A stretch of 13,606 nucleotides of DNA from Alistipes sp. (GCA_017561105.1 JAFZDR010000190.1:1-13606); one strand, 5' to 3'; positions 1 to 7,116 are shown, counted from the first letter of the stretch. Notes: generated from the sequence alone by a model not told the origin. Made by a program: numbers and translations.

Positions 1-2084
1 CCACCTATTGAGGTAACACTGTTCGGAATTGTCATCGTTTTCAAGGATGTACAATCGGAGAATGCACCACCACCAATCTCTACAACACCATCTGGAATCG
101 TAATTCGGGTTATATCTTTACAGCCGGTGAATACATTTGGGCCGATCACAGTTACCCCGCTCGGAATATCATATTCTGTTACTCCCACACGGGCAAAGGC
201 GTGCAATTTGCCATCTATTATCAAACAGCGCTTATCAGCCGATGCCCATTTACCGCGGAATTCGGTCAAGCTGGGGCAACCATAGAATACGCTATTGGAC
301 ATTTCTGTTATACCATTTCCAATTTCCACAACGCTCAAGTTGTCACAATTAGAGAAAGCGCTCGATTCAACTTCACGAACATTATCAGGGATAGTTAATG
401 TTATCAGGCTGTCGCAATTGTTGAATGCCAACCAATGTATAGTATCAATATCCGACGGTATGACCAAATCTGTTACCAATTGTCCGTTAAGGTATAGATT
501 TCTAGCATAATCGAGCGGATTTGAGCCCCAATTATTAAGGAAGAAGATCTTACACCATGCCGACAAATCCGAAATATAAACACCCTCCAAAGAGCTACAT
601 AAAAACGCATGTGATCCTATCTCGCGAATAGATGTCGGCAAAGTTACAGTTGTAATACCGCTTCCGGAGAAAGCCTCATCTCCGATAGTGGTTGGAGGTG
701 CCGCAAAAGCAATATAACCCTCGCCACTCTCGCTATCATAGACATGCTCTGTTATCGCTGTATCAAAAGGTGTAGCACCACGAAGAGTGATAGCAGAAGT
801 CGAACCTTTTGGCAGTGTATAATACAAGACATCATCGCGAATCTGTGTTACAACAAGCTCTACAGACTCGGTCGGCCACTCATTGAGAGTTATCTTTATA
901 GTTGCCGTACGCTTTGGCTCGGTGGTATTCTTCGACACCGAGAAGTTGATTGTCCTATCGTTCGGCGTTCCACTCGAATTGGTCAAAGTCAACCAATCGG
1001 CATCGCAAGTAGCACTCCAATCAGCTCCCGCGCCCAAAGACATAGAATGGTCACCTGCAGAAGCGCCAAGCTGAACACTCTCTTGCGCTAAAGAGAGATG
1101 CGGAATAGCATCCTGGTTTATGTAGATAAAAGCGGACTTGCCCGAGTTGTTCGTAGCACTAACTTTGAGCACAACCTGGCGTCGATGGTCTCTATTATCA
1201 TCCAGCTTAAATTTGAGATAGGTTGTTGTCGCGCTTGACGACATCACAACATCACACTTTGGAGTCTCAACAGTTACCCAATCTGAGCCAAGATTGCCCG
1301 AAGATGAGGTAATTGAGCACTTCCACGAGAGATTGGTTCGGATTGCCACGGTGTACGACTTGGCGTACTCATCAGCTTCCAAAACAACCTCGTTGTATTT
1401 ATTAACGGTGTAATCATTGCCGGATAACACATCCCACACATAGGTCATAGCCTCCTGTGTTATTGTCGCCACAGGCAACTTACTCTGACCGCTTTGGATA
1501 GATATGGTTGCAGAACGAGAGGAGTTATTAGGATTTGTCGATACATTAACCCAAACTTCCTCGACATTTTCGCCACCTTCGCCATTTGATTTATCCAAGG
1601 TAACCCATGACTTATCGACAGATATCTTATAATTAGGAAGATTTGTCTTTATAAGTAAGTATTTTCCGCCTCCATCTGCCGAAAATTGCAATACATTCGT
1701 CTCTGCTCTTGCCTCGCCCTTAGACTGAGTAACCTTGATGGTTTGAGAATACTTCGCACCAAAATAGCCATCTACGACCATTACGGTTATAGTACCGCTT
1801 CGCTCAAATATCGTTTCATTCTCAGGAATGGTTATATGCCAAGCTGCATCACTATCTTGCCTGATATTGATCCACTCCACATCAGCTGTAGCAGAGTATT
1901 TATAGCTCGGACTATATGATCCAAAGAGCAACCATTTATCGGTAACACTATCACCCTGGGCTTCGATCTTATCAAACGGTAAGACAAACGGTGGATCAAC
2001 TACCTCCTCGTATTCGGTACAACCCGAGAAGGCGAGTGCAACCGCACAAAGTGTTACATATATATATTTATATATCATCTTCAT
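1..2084 (-). CDS. Large surface lipoprotein with BACON-like domains and BspA-type leucine-rich repeats (partial, 3' end off window)
   Basis: The minus strand is open from an ATG at 2084 to the window edge, giving 694 residues without a stop; the C-terminus lies outside. The protein starts with a lipoprotein signal peptide (lipobox ending FSGC, Cys22). Acidic residues soon after the Cys (CTEYEE) resemble the Bacteroidetes surface-export signal, so display on the cell surface is inferred. Four Ig-like stretches follow, roughly residues 35-123, 125-218, 221-325 and 328-418. Three close with the BACON-like pattern of an 'R-x-A-T-I' or similar strand and a final 'V/I-T-Q'. From about residue 465 come BspA/LRR_5 repeats of the form 'TIGDEAFSGSGITTVTLP', 'LITLTIPDNVREVESSAF', 'ITIPDGVVEIGGGAF'. 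Such proteins bind glycans, host proteins or other cells; the ligand here is unknown. It is the last gene of a three-gene operon, 12 bases after the upstream stop. Codons look more AT-rich (GAT, AAT, AAA) than in neighbouring genes. A start at Met3 (2078) is also possible. Confidence 0.85.
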   Translation of the reverse strand, partial: MKMIYKYIYVTLCAVALAFSGCTEYEEVVDPPFVLPFDKIEAQGDSVTDKWLLFGSYSPSYKYSATADVEWINIRQDSDAAWHITIPENETIFERSGTITVMVVDGYFGAKYSQTIKVTQSKGEARAETNVLQFSADGGGKYLLIKTNLPNYKISVDKSWVTLDKSNGEGGENVEEVWVNVSTNPNNSSRSATISIQSGQSKLPVATITQEAMTYVWDVLSGNDYTVNKYNEVVLEADEYAKSYTVAIRTNLSWKCSITSSSGNLGSDWVTVETPKCDVVMSSSATTTYLKFKLDDNRDHRRQVVLKVSATNNSGKSAFIYINQDAIPHLSLAQESVQLGASAGDHSMSLGAGADWSATCDADWLTLTNSSGTPNDRTINFSVSKNTTEPKRTATIKITLNEWPTESVELVVTQIRDDVLYYTLPKGSTSAITLRGATPFDTAITEHVYDSESGEGYIAFAAPPTTIGDEAFSGSGITTVTLPTSIREIGSHAFLCSSLEGVYISDLSAWCKIFFLNNWGSNPLDYARNLYLNGQLVTDLVIPSDIDTIHWLAFNNCDSLITLTIPDNVREVESSAFSNCDNLSVVEIGNGITEMSNSVFYGCPSLTEFRGKWASADKRCLIIDGKLHAFARVGVTEYDIPSGVTVIGPNVFTGCKDITRITIPDGVVEIGGGAFSDCTSLKTMTIPNSVTSIG

Positions 2085-2096
2085 CGTATCAGCATA

Positions 2097-3530
2097 TTAG
2101 AAAGTGAAACCAAGGGTTAGCTTAATACCATACATCAGCTTTTGTTGATACTTGACGGAGGTTACACTATACTCTGTCATGAAAGGTTTCTGCTCAATAT
2201 TGAAACCGGCAGAGAGGTAGAAGCTCGATTTCTTATTCATTCTGAAATCGACACCGAGCTGCGGAGTTGCAAAGAAACCACTTGTACCATAGACCACACT
2301 GTTTTGGAAAGGCATCTCCAGTCTGCGCTTAGACGATAGGCGATAACCTGCCGACAAGGCAAAGAACGGTGAACAACGACGATCCACAAAGTTTGCTCTA
2401 AAATAGGCAAACACAGGCACATTCAACAGATTTAAATGAAGGTATTCTCCTCCATTGTTCGTCACCTCATTTGTGGCATTTCCGCCTACGAGTTCGCTTT
2501 CGTTACGGCCATCATCGCCATCAATAGATACGCCTGTACCAAGACCGATATATACCTGATTGTTAATCTGATAACCGCCGATATAGTGTACATTATACGA
2601 CGGCATCAGGTTGAAATCGATAGCAAATGCAGCCTCGACATACGAACGATAGCCTTTCAATTTTGCCTCCTTCCACGGCTCGGCCTTAGCCTCACGCGCC
2701 TCGAGTTTCATCTGTTTCGCAGCGGCAACCTTTTCTGCAGCAATGCGCTTTGCTTCAGCTTCACGGGCATTATCCACCTCGGCTAATCGTGCAGTTTCGG
2801 CTGCAGTCTGCTGTGCAAGGCGGTTCTGCTCGGCCATAGCAAGGCGCTCACGCTCGGCCTTCTCGGCGGCAGCCCTCTCGGCAGCCAGGCGTTTCTCCTC
2901 CTCAAGGCGTTTTTTCTCCTCGGCTATACGAGCCTTCTCCGCAGCAGCTTTCTCGGCGGCTATACGCTTCTCCTCGGCTATGCGGGCCTTCTCCTCGGCA
3001 GCAAGGCGGGCAGCCTCGGCCTTCTCGGCAGCGGCCTTCTCGGCAGCAATGCGTTTCTCCTCCTCAAGGCGTTTTTTCTCCTCGGCAGCTATTCGCGCAG
3101 CCTCGGCCTTCTCCGCAGCAGCCTTCTCGGCAGCAATGCGTCGTTCCTCAGCCAAACGGGCCTCCTCCTCAGCCTTGGCCTTAGCTTCAGCCTCAAGACG
3201 GGCAGCCTCCTCGGCCTTTGCCTTATTCTCGAGATACTTCTTATCCACTGCAAGCTTAAAGACGAGGTACGAACCATCGACCTCGGCCTGAGCAGAGATA
3301 AATCCCTCCATCGAAGCTTCGATAAACTTGGTATATGGCGAAACCATCATCTCAAAAGTTCCGTCATTTGCCGATATGGCAGTACCCTGCGAGCCTACAG
3401 CAGTGAGCGTTACGCCCGGCATAGGTACACCTTGTGCATTGAATACCACACCGCGCACAGGTCTGGTTGCCTGGGCTGCAACCATAAATGGCAGCATGCC
3501 GCAGAGCAAAAGAAATATTATTCTCTTCAT
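2097..3530 (-). CDS. Outer-membrane beta-barrel protein with Ig-like domain and long charged helical repeat
   Basis: The 477-residue protein has a signal peptide (residues 1-20, ending VAAQ). Residues about 23-95 form a carboxypeptidase-regulatory/SusC-N-like beta-sandwich (VRGVVFNAQGVPMPGVTL then DGTFEM). Residues about 98-285 are almost purely Ala, Glu, Lys and Arg, with near-identical 29-residue units (RIAAEKAAAEKAEAAR...), predicting a TolA-like coiled coil or a single alpha helix. Residues about 293-477 alternate polar and aromatic positions and end in LTLGFTF, as expected of a PorT/OmpA-like outer-membrane barrel with a C-terminal Phe. The domain calls come from pattern reading, not a search. 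A helix of about 188 residues would be near 28 nm long, in the range of periplasm width, so a spacer or periplasm-spanning role is possible. It lies 11 bases after the small lipoprotein gene and 12 before the BACON/BspA gene, so the three are probably co-transcribed and work together. Exact function is unknown. Confidence 0.85.
   Translation of the reverse strand: MKRIIFLLLCGMLPFMVAAQATRPVRGVVFNAQGVPMPGVTLTAVGSQGTAISANDGTFEMMVSPYTKFIEASMEGFISAQAEVDGSYLVFKLAVDKKYLENKAKAEEAARLEAEAKAKAEEEARLAEERRIAAEKAAAEKAEAARIAAEEKKRLEEEKRIAAEKAAAEKAEAARLAAEEKARIAEEKRIAAEKAAAEKARIAEEKKRLEEEKRLAAERAAAEKAERERLAMAEQNRLAQQTAAETARLAEVDNAREAEAKRIAAEKVAAAKQMKLEAREAKAEPWKEAKLKGYRSYVEAAFAIDFNLMPSYNVHYIGGYQINNQVYIGLGTGVSIDGDDGRNESELVGGNATNEVTNNGGEYLHLNLLNVPVFAYFRANFVDRRCSPFFALSAGYRLSSKRRLEMPFQNSVVYGTSGFFATPQLGVDFRMNKKSSFYLSAGFNIEQKPFMTEYSVTSVKYQQKLMYGIKLTLGFTF
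2808..3140 (-). repeat. Tandem coding repeats of 29/29/25/28 codons within the helical domain
   Basis: Four consecutive units start with R-(I/L)-AAE(K/R)AAAEKA at residues 131, 160, 189 and 214 of the 2097-3530 protein. In DNA they are 3140-3054, 3053-2967, 2966-2892 and 2891-2808. The third unit lacks four codons. A 36-base stretch is exactly repeated at 2889-2924 and 3051-3086. The copies are in frame, so recombination or slippage between them would change helix length by whole units without breaking the reading frame. Confidence 0.85.
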
Positions 3531-3541
3531 CTATAGTTTAC

Positions 3542-4033
3542 CTATTTTATAAATTTCAACCCGCCAAGAAGCGATGGAGCACTCTGCTGTGCACCCGACT
3601 GAGCCTTAGACTCGTTCTTTGCCGAGCTCTTTGCCAACTCGCGCAAGTATTCGTCACCCGGGCTGCGGAAATTGATATACTTTGCAGGGTAACCGCTCAC
3701 GGTGATAGACTCGACTGCACCCTCTGCAGTGTACTTAACCTGCTGCTCGAGAGCAACCAATACATCGGCATTACCATTTGCGATAAGAGCCTCGCGAACT
3801 GCGGTATTTACAACATTATCGAATCCGCCGTTCACTACAGTCTGGCTTGGCAGGAAGAAGTAGGTAATCTTGTTAGGCGACACCTCGAGATCGGCCAATA
3901 CGGCAACTGTAGGCTGAACAATCTGCATCTTGCTATGTGTAGATGTGTTGGTGAGTTTAGCCATTGTGGCAGGTGCAGTTACAGAACAGCTTGCAAACAT
4001 TGCAGCAACGATAATAAATAAAGACTTTTTCAT
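3542..4033 (-). CDS. Small lipoprotein, Bacteroidales hypothetical family
   Basis: This 163-residue protein has a short lipoprotein signal peptide (MKKSLFIIVAAMFAS, then Cys16). The residues after Cys (SVTAPATMAK) lack the acidic cluster linked to surface export, so a periplasm-facing anchor is inferred. The core has a pattern recalled from uncharacterised Bacteroidales lipoproteins: VAVLADLEVS, then an Ala-rich helix (VNTAVREALIANGNADVLV), then VSGYPAKYINFR near residue 120. The last 35 residues are Ser/Ala/Gln-rich and look disordered. No enzymatic motif was seen. It is the first gene of the envelope operon, 11 bases before the beta-barrel gene and with a promoter upstream, so it may be an accessory to the barrel or the BACON/BspA lipoprotein. 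No named family can be assigned with confidence. Confidence 0.82.
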   Translation of the reverse strand: MKKSLFIIVAAMFASCSVTAPATMAKLTNTSTHSKMQIVQPTVAVLADLEVSPNKITYFFLPSQTVVNGGFDNVVNTAVREALIANGNADVLVALEQQVKYTAEGAVESITVSGYPAKYINFRSPGDEYLRELAKSSAKNESKAQSGAQQSAPSLLGGLKFIK

Positions 4034-4081
4034 AGTGATATAATTTTTTAATTGTTTTGTTCGGGATACATTTTCACTCTA

Positions 4082-4107
4082 CAAATATACAAAATTATTG
4101 TTAAAAC
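4082..4107 (-). promoter_or_regulatory. Bacteroidetes-type promoter for the envelope operon
   Basis: Read on the minus strand, 4089-4082 is TATATTTG, a full match to the TAnnTTTG -7 element. The -33 element is weak: only a T-rich stretch (cgtttta, 4108-4102) lies near the expected distance. The element is 48 bases upstream of the ATG at 4033. Confidence 0.5.
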
Positions 4108-4126
4108 GATATATTTTTCAGCTTTT

Positions 4127-4160
4127 TTTGTTGCGCGATGCGACTTTTTCACTATCTTCG
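4127..4160 (+). promoter_or_regulatory. Bacteroidetes-type promoter for the threonine dehydrogenase gene
   Basis: TTTG at 4127-4130 and TTG at 4131-4133 lie 22 and 19 bases before TATCTTCG (4153-4160), one base away from TAnnTTTG. The predicted transcription start is about 10-20 bases before the ATG at 4185. It is divergent from the promoter at 4082-4107 and shares the same intergenic region. Confidence 0.5.
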
Positions 4161-4184
4161 TGGTATCAAACTTCAAAACCACAA

Positions 4185-5141
4185 ATGAAAAAAATTCTTA
4201 TCGTTGGTGCAGGTGGTCAGATTGGCTCGGAGCTCGTGCCATACCTGCGTAATATCTACGGAGCAGAAAATGTTATAGCAACCGATGTTCGCGAGTGCAA
4301 GGGATTGGCTGAAGAGGGCCCGTTCGAGGTGCTCGATGCACTCAACCCCACAAGCATGGCTTCGGCCGTAGCGCGACACGGCATCGACACCATCTTCAAC
4401 CTCGTTGCCATACTCTCGGCAGTTGGTGAGCGCAACCCTCAGATGGCGTGGAATATCAACATGAATGCCCTGTTCAACTCGTTGGAGGTGGCTCGTCAGC
4501 ACCACTGCGCAGTCTTCACTCCGTCGTCAATCGGAGCTTTTGGTCCTACCTCGCCAAAGGATATGACTCCGCAGGACACCATTATGCAGCCGACAACCAT
4601 CTATGGTATCTGCAAGGTTACGGGCGAGTTGCTCTCTAACTACTACACCAAGAAGTATGGCATCGACACCCGCTCAATCCGCTTCCCTGGTATCATTTCA
4701 AGCAAGACCCTTCCGGGCGGTGGTACTACCGACTACGCAGTAGAGATCTACTACGAAGCTATTCGCAATGGTCGCTACACTTGTGCTGTTCCAGAGAATG
4801 CCTATATGGACATGATCTATATGCCGGATGCTTTGCGCTCGATTGTGGAGCTTATGGAGGCCGATCCTGCAAAGCTCAAGCACCGCAACTCGTTCAATGT
4901 TGCATCGATGAGCTTCACCCCTGAAATTCTCGCTGCCGAGATTCGCAAGCGTATGCCTTCGTTCGAGATGGACTACAACATCGACCCTGTAAAGGCTGCC
5001 ATTGCCGACAGCTGGCCAAATCAACTCGACGACACTTGCGCTCGCGAGGAGTGGGGCTGGAAACCGGAGTGGAATATCTCTTCGATGACCGACGATATGC
5101 TCGCAGCTATCGCCAAGAAGTTGGAGGCAGAGAAGGAATAA
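4185..5141 (+). CDS. L-threonine 3-dehydrogenase, extended SDR (GalE-like) type
   Basis: The 318-residue protein is a complete NAD-dependent extended SDR. It has the nucleotide-binding motif GAGGQIG (residues 8-14), an Asp after the second strand (ATD, residue 34), the Ser of TPSSIGAFGP (about 114-115), and the catalytic YGICK (Tyr140, Lys144). Features after the YxxxK, namely RSIRFPGIIS, GGGTTDYAVEIYY and YMDMIYMPD, match the threonine dehydrogenases of mouse and Flavobacterium rather than sugar epimerases. It would oxidise L-threonine to 2-amino-3-ketobutyrate, which Kbl then splits to glycine and acetyl-CoA; no kbl gene is in the window. The start at 4185 was chosen because the Rossmann fold begins MKKILIVGAGG; the longer frame from 4098 would place the promoter inside the gene and add a non-family leader. 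It is monocistronic, followed by a strong terminator. A generic NAD-dependent epimerase is the alternative. Confidence 0.88.
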   Translation: MKKILIVGAGGQIGSELVPYLRNIYGAENVIATDVRECKGLAEEGPFEVLDALNPTSMASAVARHGIDTIFNLVAILSAVGERNPQMAWNINMNALFNSLEVARQHHCAVFTPSSIGAFGPTSPKDMTPQDTIMQPTTIYGICKVTGELLSNYYTKKYGIDTRSIRFPGIISSKTLPGGGTTDYAVEIYYEAIRNGRYTCAVPENAYMDMIYMPDALRSIVELMEADPAKLKHRNSFNVASMSFTPEILAAEIRKRMPSFEMDYNIDPVKAAIADSWPNQLDDTCAREEWGWKPEWNISSMTDDMLAAIAKKLEAEKE

Positions 5142-5160
5142 TATAGAACCTCTACAAAAC

Positions 5161-5196
5161 AAGAATAGGACCCGAAATTTCGAGTCCTATTCTTTT
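5161..5196. terminator. Bidirectional intrinsic terminator between convergent genes
   Basis: 5161-5177 and 5178-5194 form a near-perfect inverted repeat of 17 pairs with one C-A mismatch (5172/5183); the centre GAAATTTC would open as the loop. The plus side ends in TTTT, and the minus side runs into CTTGTTTTG, so it can serve both the dehydrogenase gene (stop 5141) and the ferritin gene (stop 5211). Confidence 0.85.
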
Positions 5197-5210
5197 ATAT
5201 ATCAGATTCT

Positions 5211-5735
5211 CTACTCTGCCGACTTAGCGAGTGGTGAAGCCTGAGTATAGACGCGAGCGGCAAGCTCCTTATCGAGCTGATACATGCCGTACTTGTCGTT
5301 CTCGACAGCCTCTGATGCAAAGATCATATCGCGAGCATTCTCCTCCTCCTCGATCTGCTCATCGATAAACCATACGAGCATATTCGACGATGCAAAGTCA
5401 CGATCCTCATGCGCAATAGCAGCAAGATTGTTGATAAGGCCTGTAACCACCTTCTCGTGCTTGAGGGTGTGGCGGAACATCTCCTGCACCGACTCCCACT
5501 CAGTCTGCACCTCGGCGATAGGCTTCAGCTCGACCTTAGCATCGCGCGAATTGAGGTAGTTAGCCAAAATTCGAGCATGATCCTGCTCCTCGAGCCACTG
5601 CACATAGAACCAATTTGCTACACCCTTGTAGCCCTTAGTCTCGGCATCCATCGACATTGAGAGGTAGAGGTATGCTGACCATAACTCAGCGTTAATCTGC
5701 TCGTTAATTGCCTTGTGTAATCTTTCGCTTAACAT
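5211..5735 (-). CDS. ftnA: Bacterial non-heme ferritin (FtnA type)
   Basis: The protein has 174 residues, the usual length for bacterial ferritin, with a four-helix-bundle pattern. All ferroxidase residues known from E. coli FtnA are present at the same numbers: Glu17 and Tyr24 (INAELWSAYLYLSM), Glu50 and His53 (LEEQDHA), Glu94 (LKHE), Gln127 and Glu130 (DEQIEEEEN). It oxidises Fe(II) and stores it as a mineral inside a 24-subunit cytoplasmic cage. No haem-ligand Met pattern of bacterioferritin was recognised. It has its own promoter (5777-5808) and shares a terminator with the gene on the other strand, so it is probably a single-gene unit. No Fur-like box was identified. Confidence 0.95.
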   Translation of the reverse strand: MLSERLHKAINEQINAELWSAYLYLSMSMDAETKGYKGVANWFYVQWLEEQDHARILANYLNSRDAKVELKPIAEVQTEWESVQEMFRHTLKHEKVVTGLINNLAAIAHEDRDFASSNMLVWFIDEQIEEEENARDMIFASEAVENDKYGMYQLDKELAARVYTQASPLAKSAE

Positions 5736-5776
5736 AGTTGTATAGTTTTAAAGTTTATAATTTCTGTTTGCTACTG

Positions 5777-5808
5777 CAAATATAATACATCTTTTCACAC
5801 TTGTCAAA
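5777..5808 (-). promoter_or_regulatory. Bacteroidetes-type promoter for the ferritin gene
   Basis: On the minus strand, TTTG (5808-5805) is followed after 20 bases by TATATTTG (5784-5777), a full match to both elements of the Bacteroidetes consensus at the correct spacing. It lies 41 bases before the ferritin ATG and is the best promoter in the window. Confidence 0.7.
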
Positions 5809-5858
5809 TTGATATTTTTTATAGCAACATAAACCAAACTTATACAACCATGTAGTGA

Positions 5859-6251
5859 TTAGTTCAATTTAAAGTTTGTTGTGCCGCGCTGCTCCATTTC
5901 GGCCTTAGCTACCATATCGCTCTGCACCTGCACCATCTTGATAATATCGGTAATATCATCTAAGCCTCGCTGCGCTGTTCCTATAGGCATACGGCACTGC
6001 AACTCCAACTCGGCAAGGCGCTCACGCACAGCATCCAAGCCTTCGGAGATAGCGATATAGACACAATCGACCTCGGTATATTCTGCAAAGAAGAGTGTCA
6101 TAAGCGTCGCCTTTGCAGCCGAAGGGACATGGCGCACCTCGATATTATCGCGAGCTACACCGCACATTACGAGCGACTGTACAGCCTCGAACTCGTGCTT
6201 GCCATCCTCCAAGGCGATAATGCCCACCTTTATATCTGAAATCGAAATCAT
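5859..6251 (-). CDS. Degenerate lumazine-synthase (RibH)-like protein lacking the active site
   Basis: The 130-residue protein aligns by eye with 6,7-dimethyl-8-ribityllumazine synthase. KVGIIALED matches the first strand; LVMCGVARDNIEVRHVPSAA matches the RibH helix and 'I-x-V-x-x-V-P-G-A-F-E' strand; AEYTEVDCVYIAIS matches 'YDAVIALG'; QCRMPIGTA matches 'PVIFGVLTT'. The substrate loop near the N-terminus, the 'VRG-x-T-x-H-x-DYV' segment with the catalytic His, and the C-terminal 'AG-x-K-x-GNKG' phosphate site are all missing; the protein is about 25-30 residues shorter than RibH. It is therefore unlikely to make lumazine. The frame is intact, so it may keep a structural or regulatory role. 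It lies downstream of the TPR gene, next to recF, where (from memory) many Bacteroidetes carry ribH. There is no promoter of its own, so read-through from the TPR gene is likely. The family call is inference; an unrelated small alpha/beta protein is the alternative. Confidence 0.6.
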   Translation of the reverse strand: MISISDIKVGIIALEDGKHEFEAVQSLVMCGVARDNIEVRHVPSAAKATLMTLFFAEYTEVDCVYIAISEGLDAVRERLAELELQCRMPIGTAQRGLDDITDIIKMVQVQSDMVAKAEMEQRGTTNFKLN

Positions 6252-6278
6252 ACTTATACTTTTATACGATTTTAAGAG

Positions 6279-6306
6279 ATAAGGGCAGCTTTGCAGCCAC
6301 CCTTAT
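6279..6306 (-). terminator. Intergenic hairpin (terminator, attenuator or processing site)
   Basis: On the minus strand, ATAAGGGTGGC and GCTGCCCTTAT pair over 11 positions (two G-U) around a TGCAAA loop. It sits between the TPR gene stop (6330) and the RibH-like start (6251). The following bases (CTCTTAAAATC) have only a weak U tract, so partial termination or RNA processing seems likelier than full termination. Confidence 0.45.
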
Positions 6307-6329
6307 ATTATTAAATATGTCTGCAAATA

Positions 6330-7010
6330 CTACAAACCGAGCATCTTCTCAGCTTCGCGAGCCTCAGCCGAAGTTGGATACTTCTCGCTGACAGCCTTGT
6401 AGCAAGCCTTTGCAGCCTCAACCTCACCTGCAGCAGTGAGTGCAAGACCCTGCTTGTAGAGGTAGAGAGGAGTTGTATAGTTGTTCTCCGATGCAGCAAC
6501 AGCCTTCTTGAAGAACTTAGCAGCCTTAGCATAGTCGCCCTGCTCAACTGCTACATCACCCTGCAAACCGAGGTTCTGAGCATTTACAACCTCTGCAGCG
6601 AGGCCACGAACAGCCTTATACTTTGCAAGGTACTCGGCAGCCTTCTCCAAATCACCGAGGTGGAGGTAGCAGATGCCTGCATAGTGCTTTGCGATGTTAC
6701 CAACCTTGGTCGAACCGTACTGATCAACTACAGCGAGGAAACCTGCAGCGCTCTCGTCACCATTGAGTGCGAGATCGTAGTTTGGAGTCTCACCTGCGAA
6801 GTTATCCTGAGCAGCAGCGATAAGCTCTGCAGCAGCAGCCTCGTTCTTATCCATTACCAAATACTTGTAGGCGTAACCGCCTGCAACGAGGAGCAAAAGA
6901 GCAACAATAGCAACGATTACCTTCTTGCCGTTCTCCTCAAAAAATTTCTCGGTCTTGCTGACTGCCTCTGCAACAACAACCTCTTCCTGATTCTGAATCT
7001 TCTTTGACAT
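6330..7010 (-). CDS. Membrane-anchored tetratricopeptide repeat protein (YfgM/TPR-like)
   Basis: This 226-residue protein has a charged cytoplasmic N-terminus (about 30 residues), one membrane segment (VIVAIVALLLLVAGGYAY, about 31-48), and an Ala-rich helical domain outside. At least three TPR-like helix pairs are visible: about 103-131 (AGICYLHLGDLEKAAEYL), 141-172 (GDVAVEQGDYAKAAKFFKKA) and 178-211 (QGLALTAAGEVEAAKACYKA, then YP). This layout is like YfgM/BamD-type periplasmic TPR adaptors, which hold partners or chaperones near the membrane; the partner here is unknown. It is divergent from recF with a 157-base shared regulatory region and lies upstream of the RibH-like gene on the same strand. 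The TPR-recF neighbourhood is a recurring Bacteroidetes arrangement, as recalled. Confidence 0.88.
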   Translation of the reverse strand: MSKKIQNQEEVVVAEAVSKTEKFFEENGKKVIVAIVALLLLVAGGYAYKYLVMDKNEAAAAELIAAAQDNFAGETPNYDLALNGDESAAGFLAVVDQYGSTKVGNIAKHYAGICYLHLGDLEKAAEYLAKYKAVRGLAAEVVNAQNLGLQGDVAVEQGDYAKAAKFFKKAVAASENNYTTPLYLYKQGLALTAAGEVEAAKACYKAVSEKYPTSAEAREAEKMLGL

Positions 7011-7069
7011 AGTTCTATTTTTTTAGTTTATAATTCTCTATTTTCGGCATAGCGCCTCTTTCCAAATGA

Positions 7070-7103
7070 CAAAAATACACTTTTTTACGCAATAAACCAC
7101 AAA
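7070..7103 (-). promoter_or_regulatory. Candidate promoter for the TPR gene
   Basis: On the minus strand, TTTG (7103-7100) is followed after 22 bases by TATTTTTG (7077-7070), matching TAnnTTTG. The spacer is slightly long. The -7 element is 59 bases upstream of the ATG at 7010. Confidence 0.45.
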
Positions 7104-7116
7104 ATTTGAAAAAATT

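Noticed and set aside
744..1091. Plus-strand open frames at 744-1091 and 883-1074
   Set aside because: Both are antisense to the continuous BACON/BspA reading frame on the minus strand.
2057..2078. TA-rich run resembling a promoter or microsatellite
   Set aside because: It encodes the signal peptide residues IYKYIYV of the lipoprotein; the repeat is explained by Tyr/Ile/Lys codons.
2808..3140. Regular repeats that could suggest a CRISPR array
   Set aside because: The repeats are contiguous, in frame and code for a helical protein; there are no unique spacers.
2743..3291. Plus-strand open frame of 182 codons rich in Ser/Ala/Arg
   Set aside because: It is the antisense of the Ala/Glu/Lys repeat region; the low-complexity composition keeps the frame open. 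It has no start context or family resemblance.
4098..4184. Upstream extension of the dehydrogenase (29 extra residues)
   Set aside because: The extension covers the predicted promoter and the Rossmann fold normally starts at the Met at 4185.
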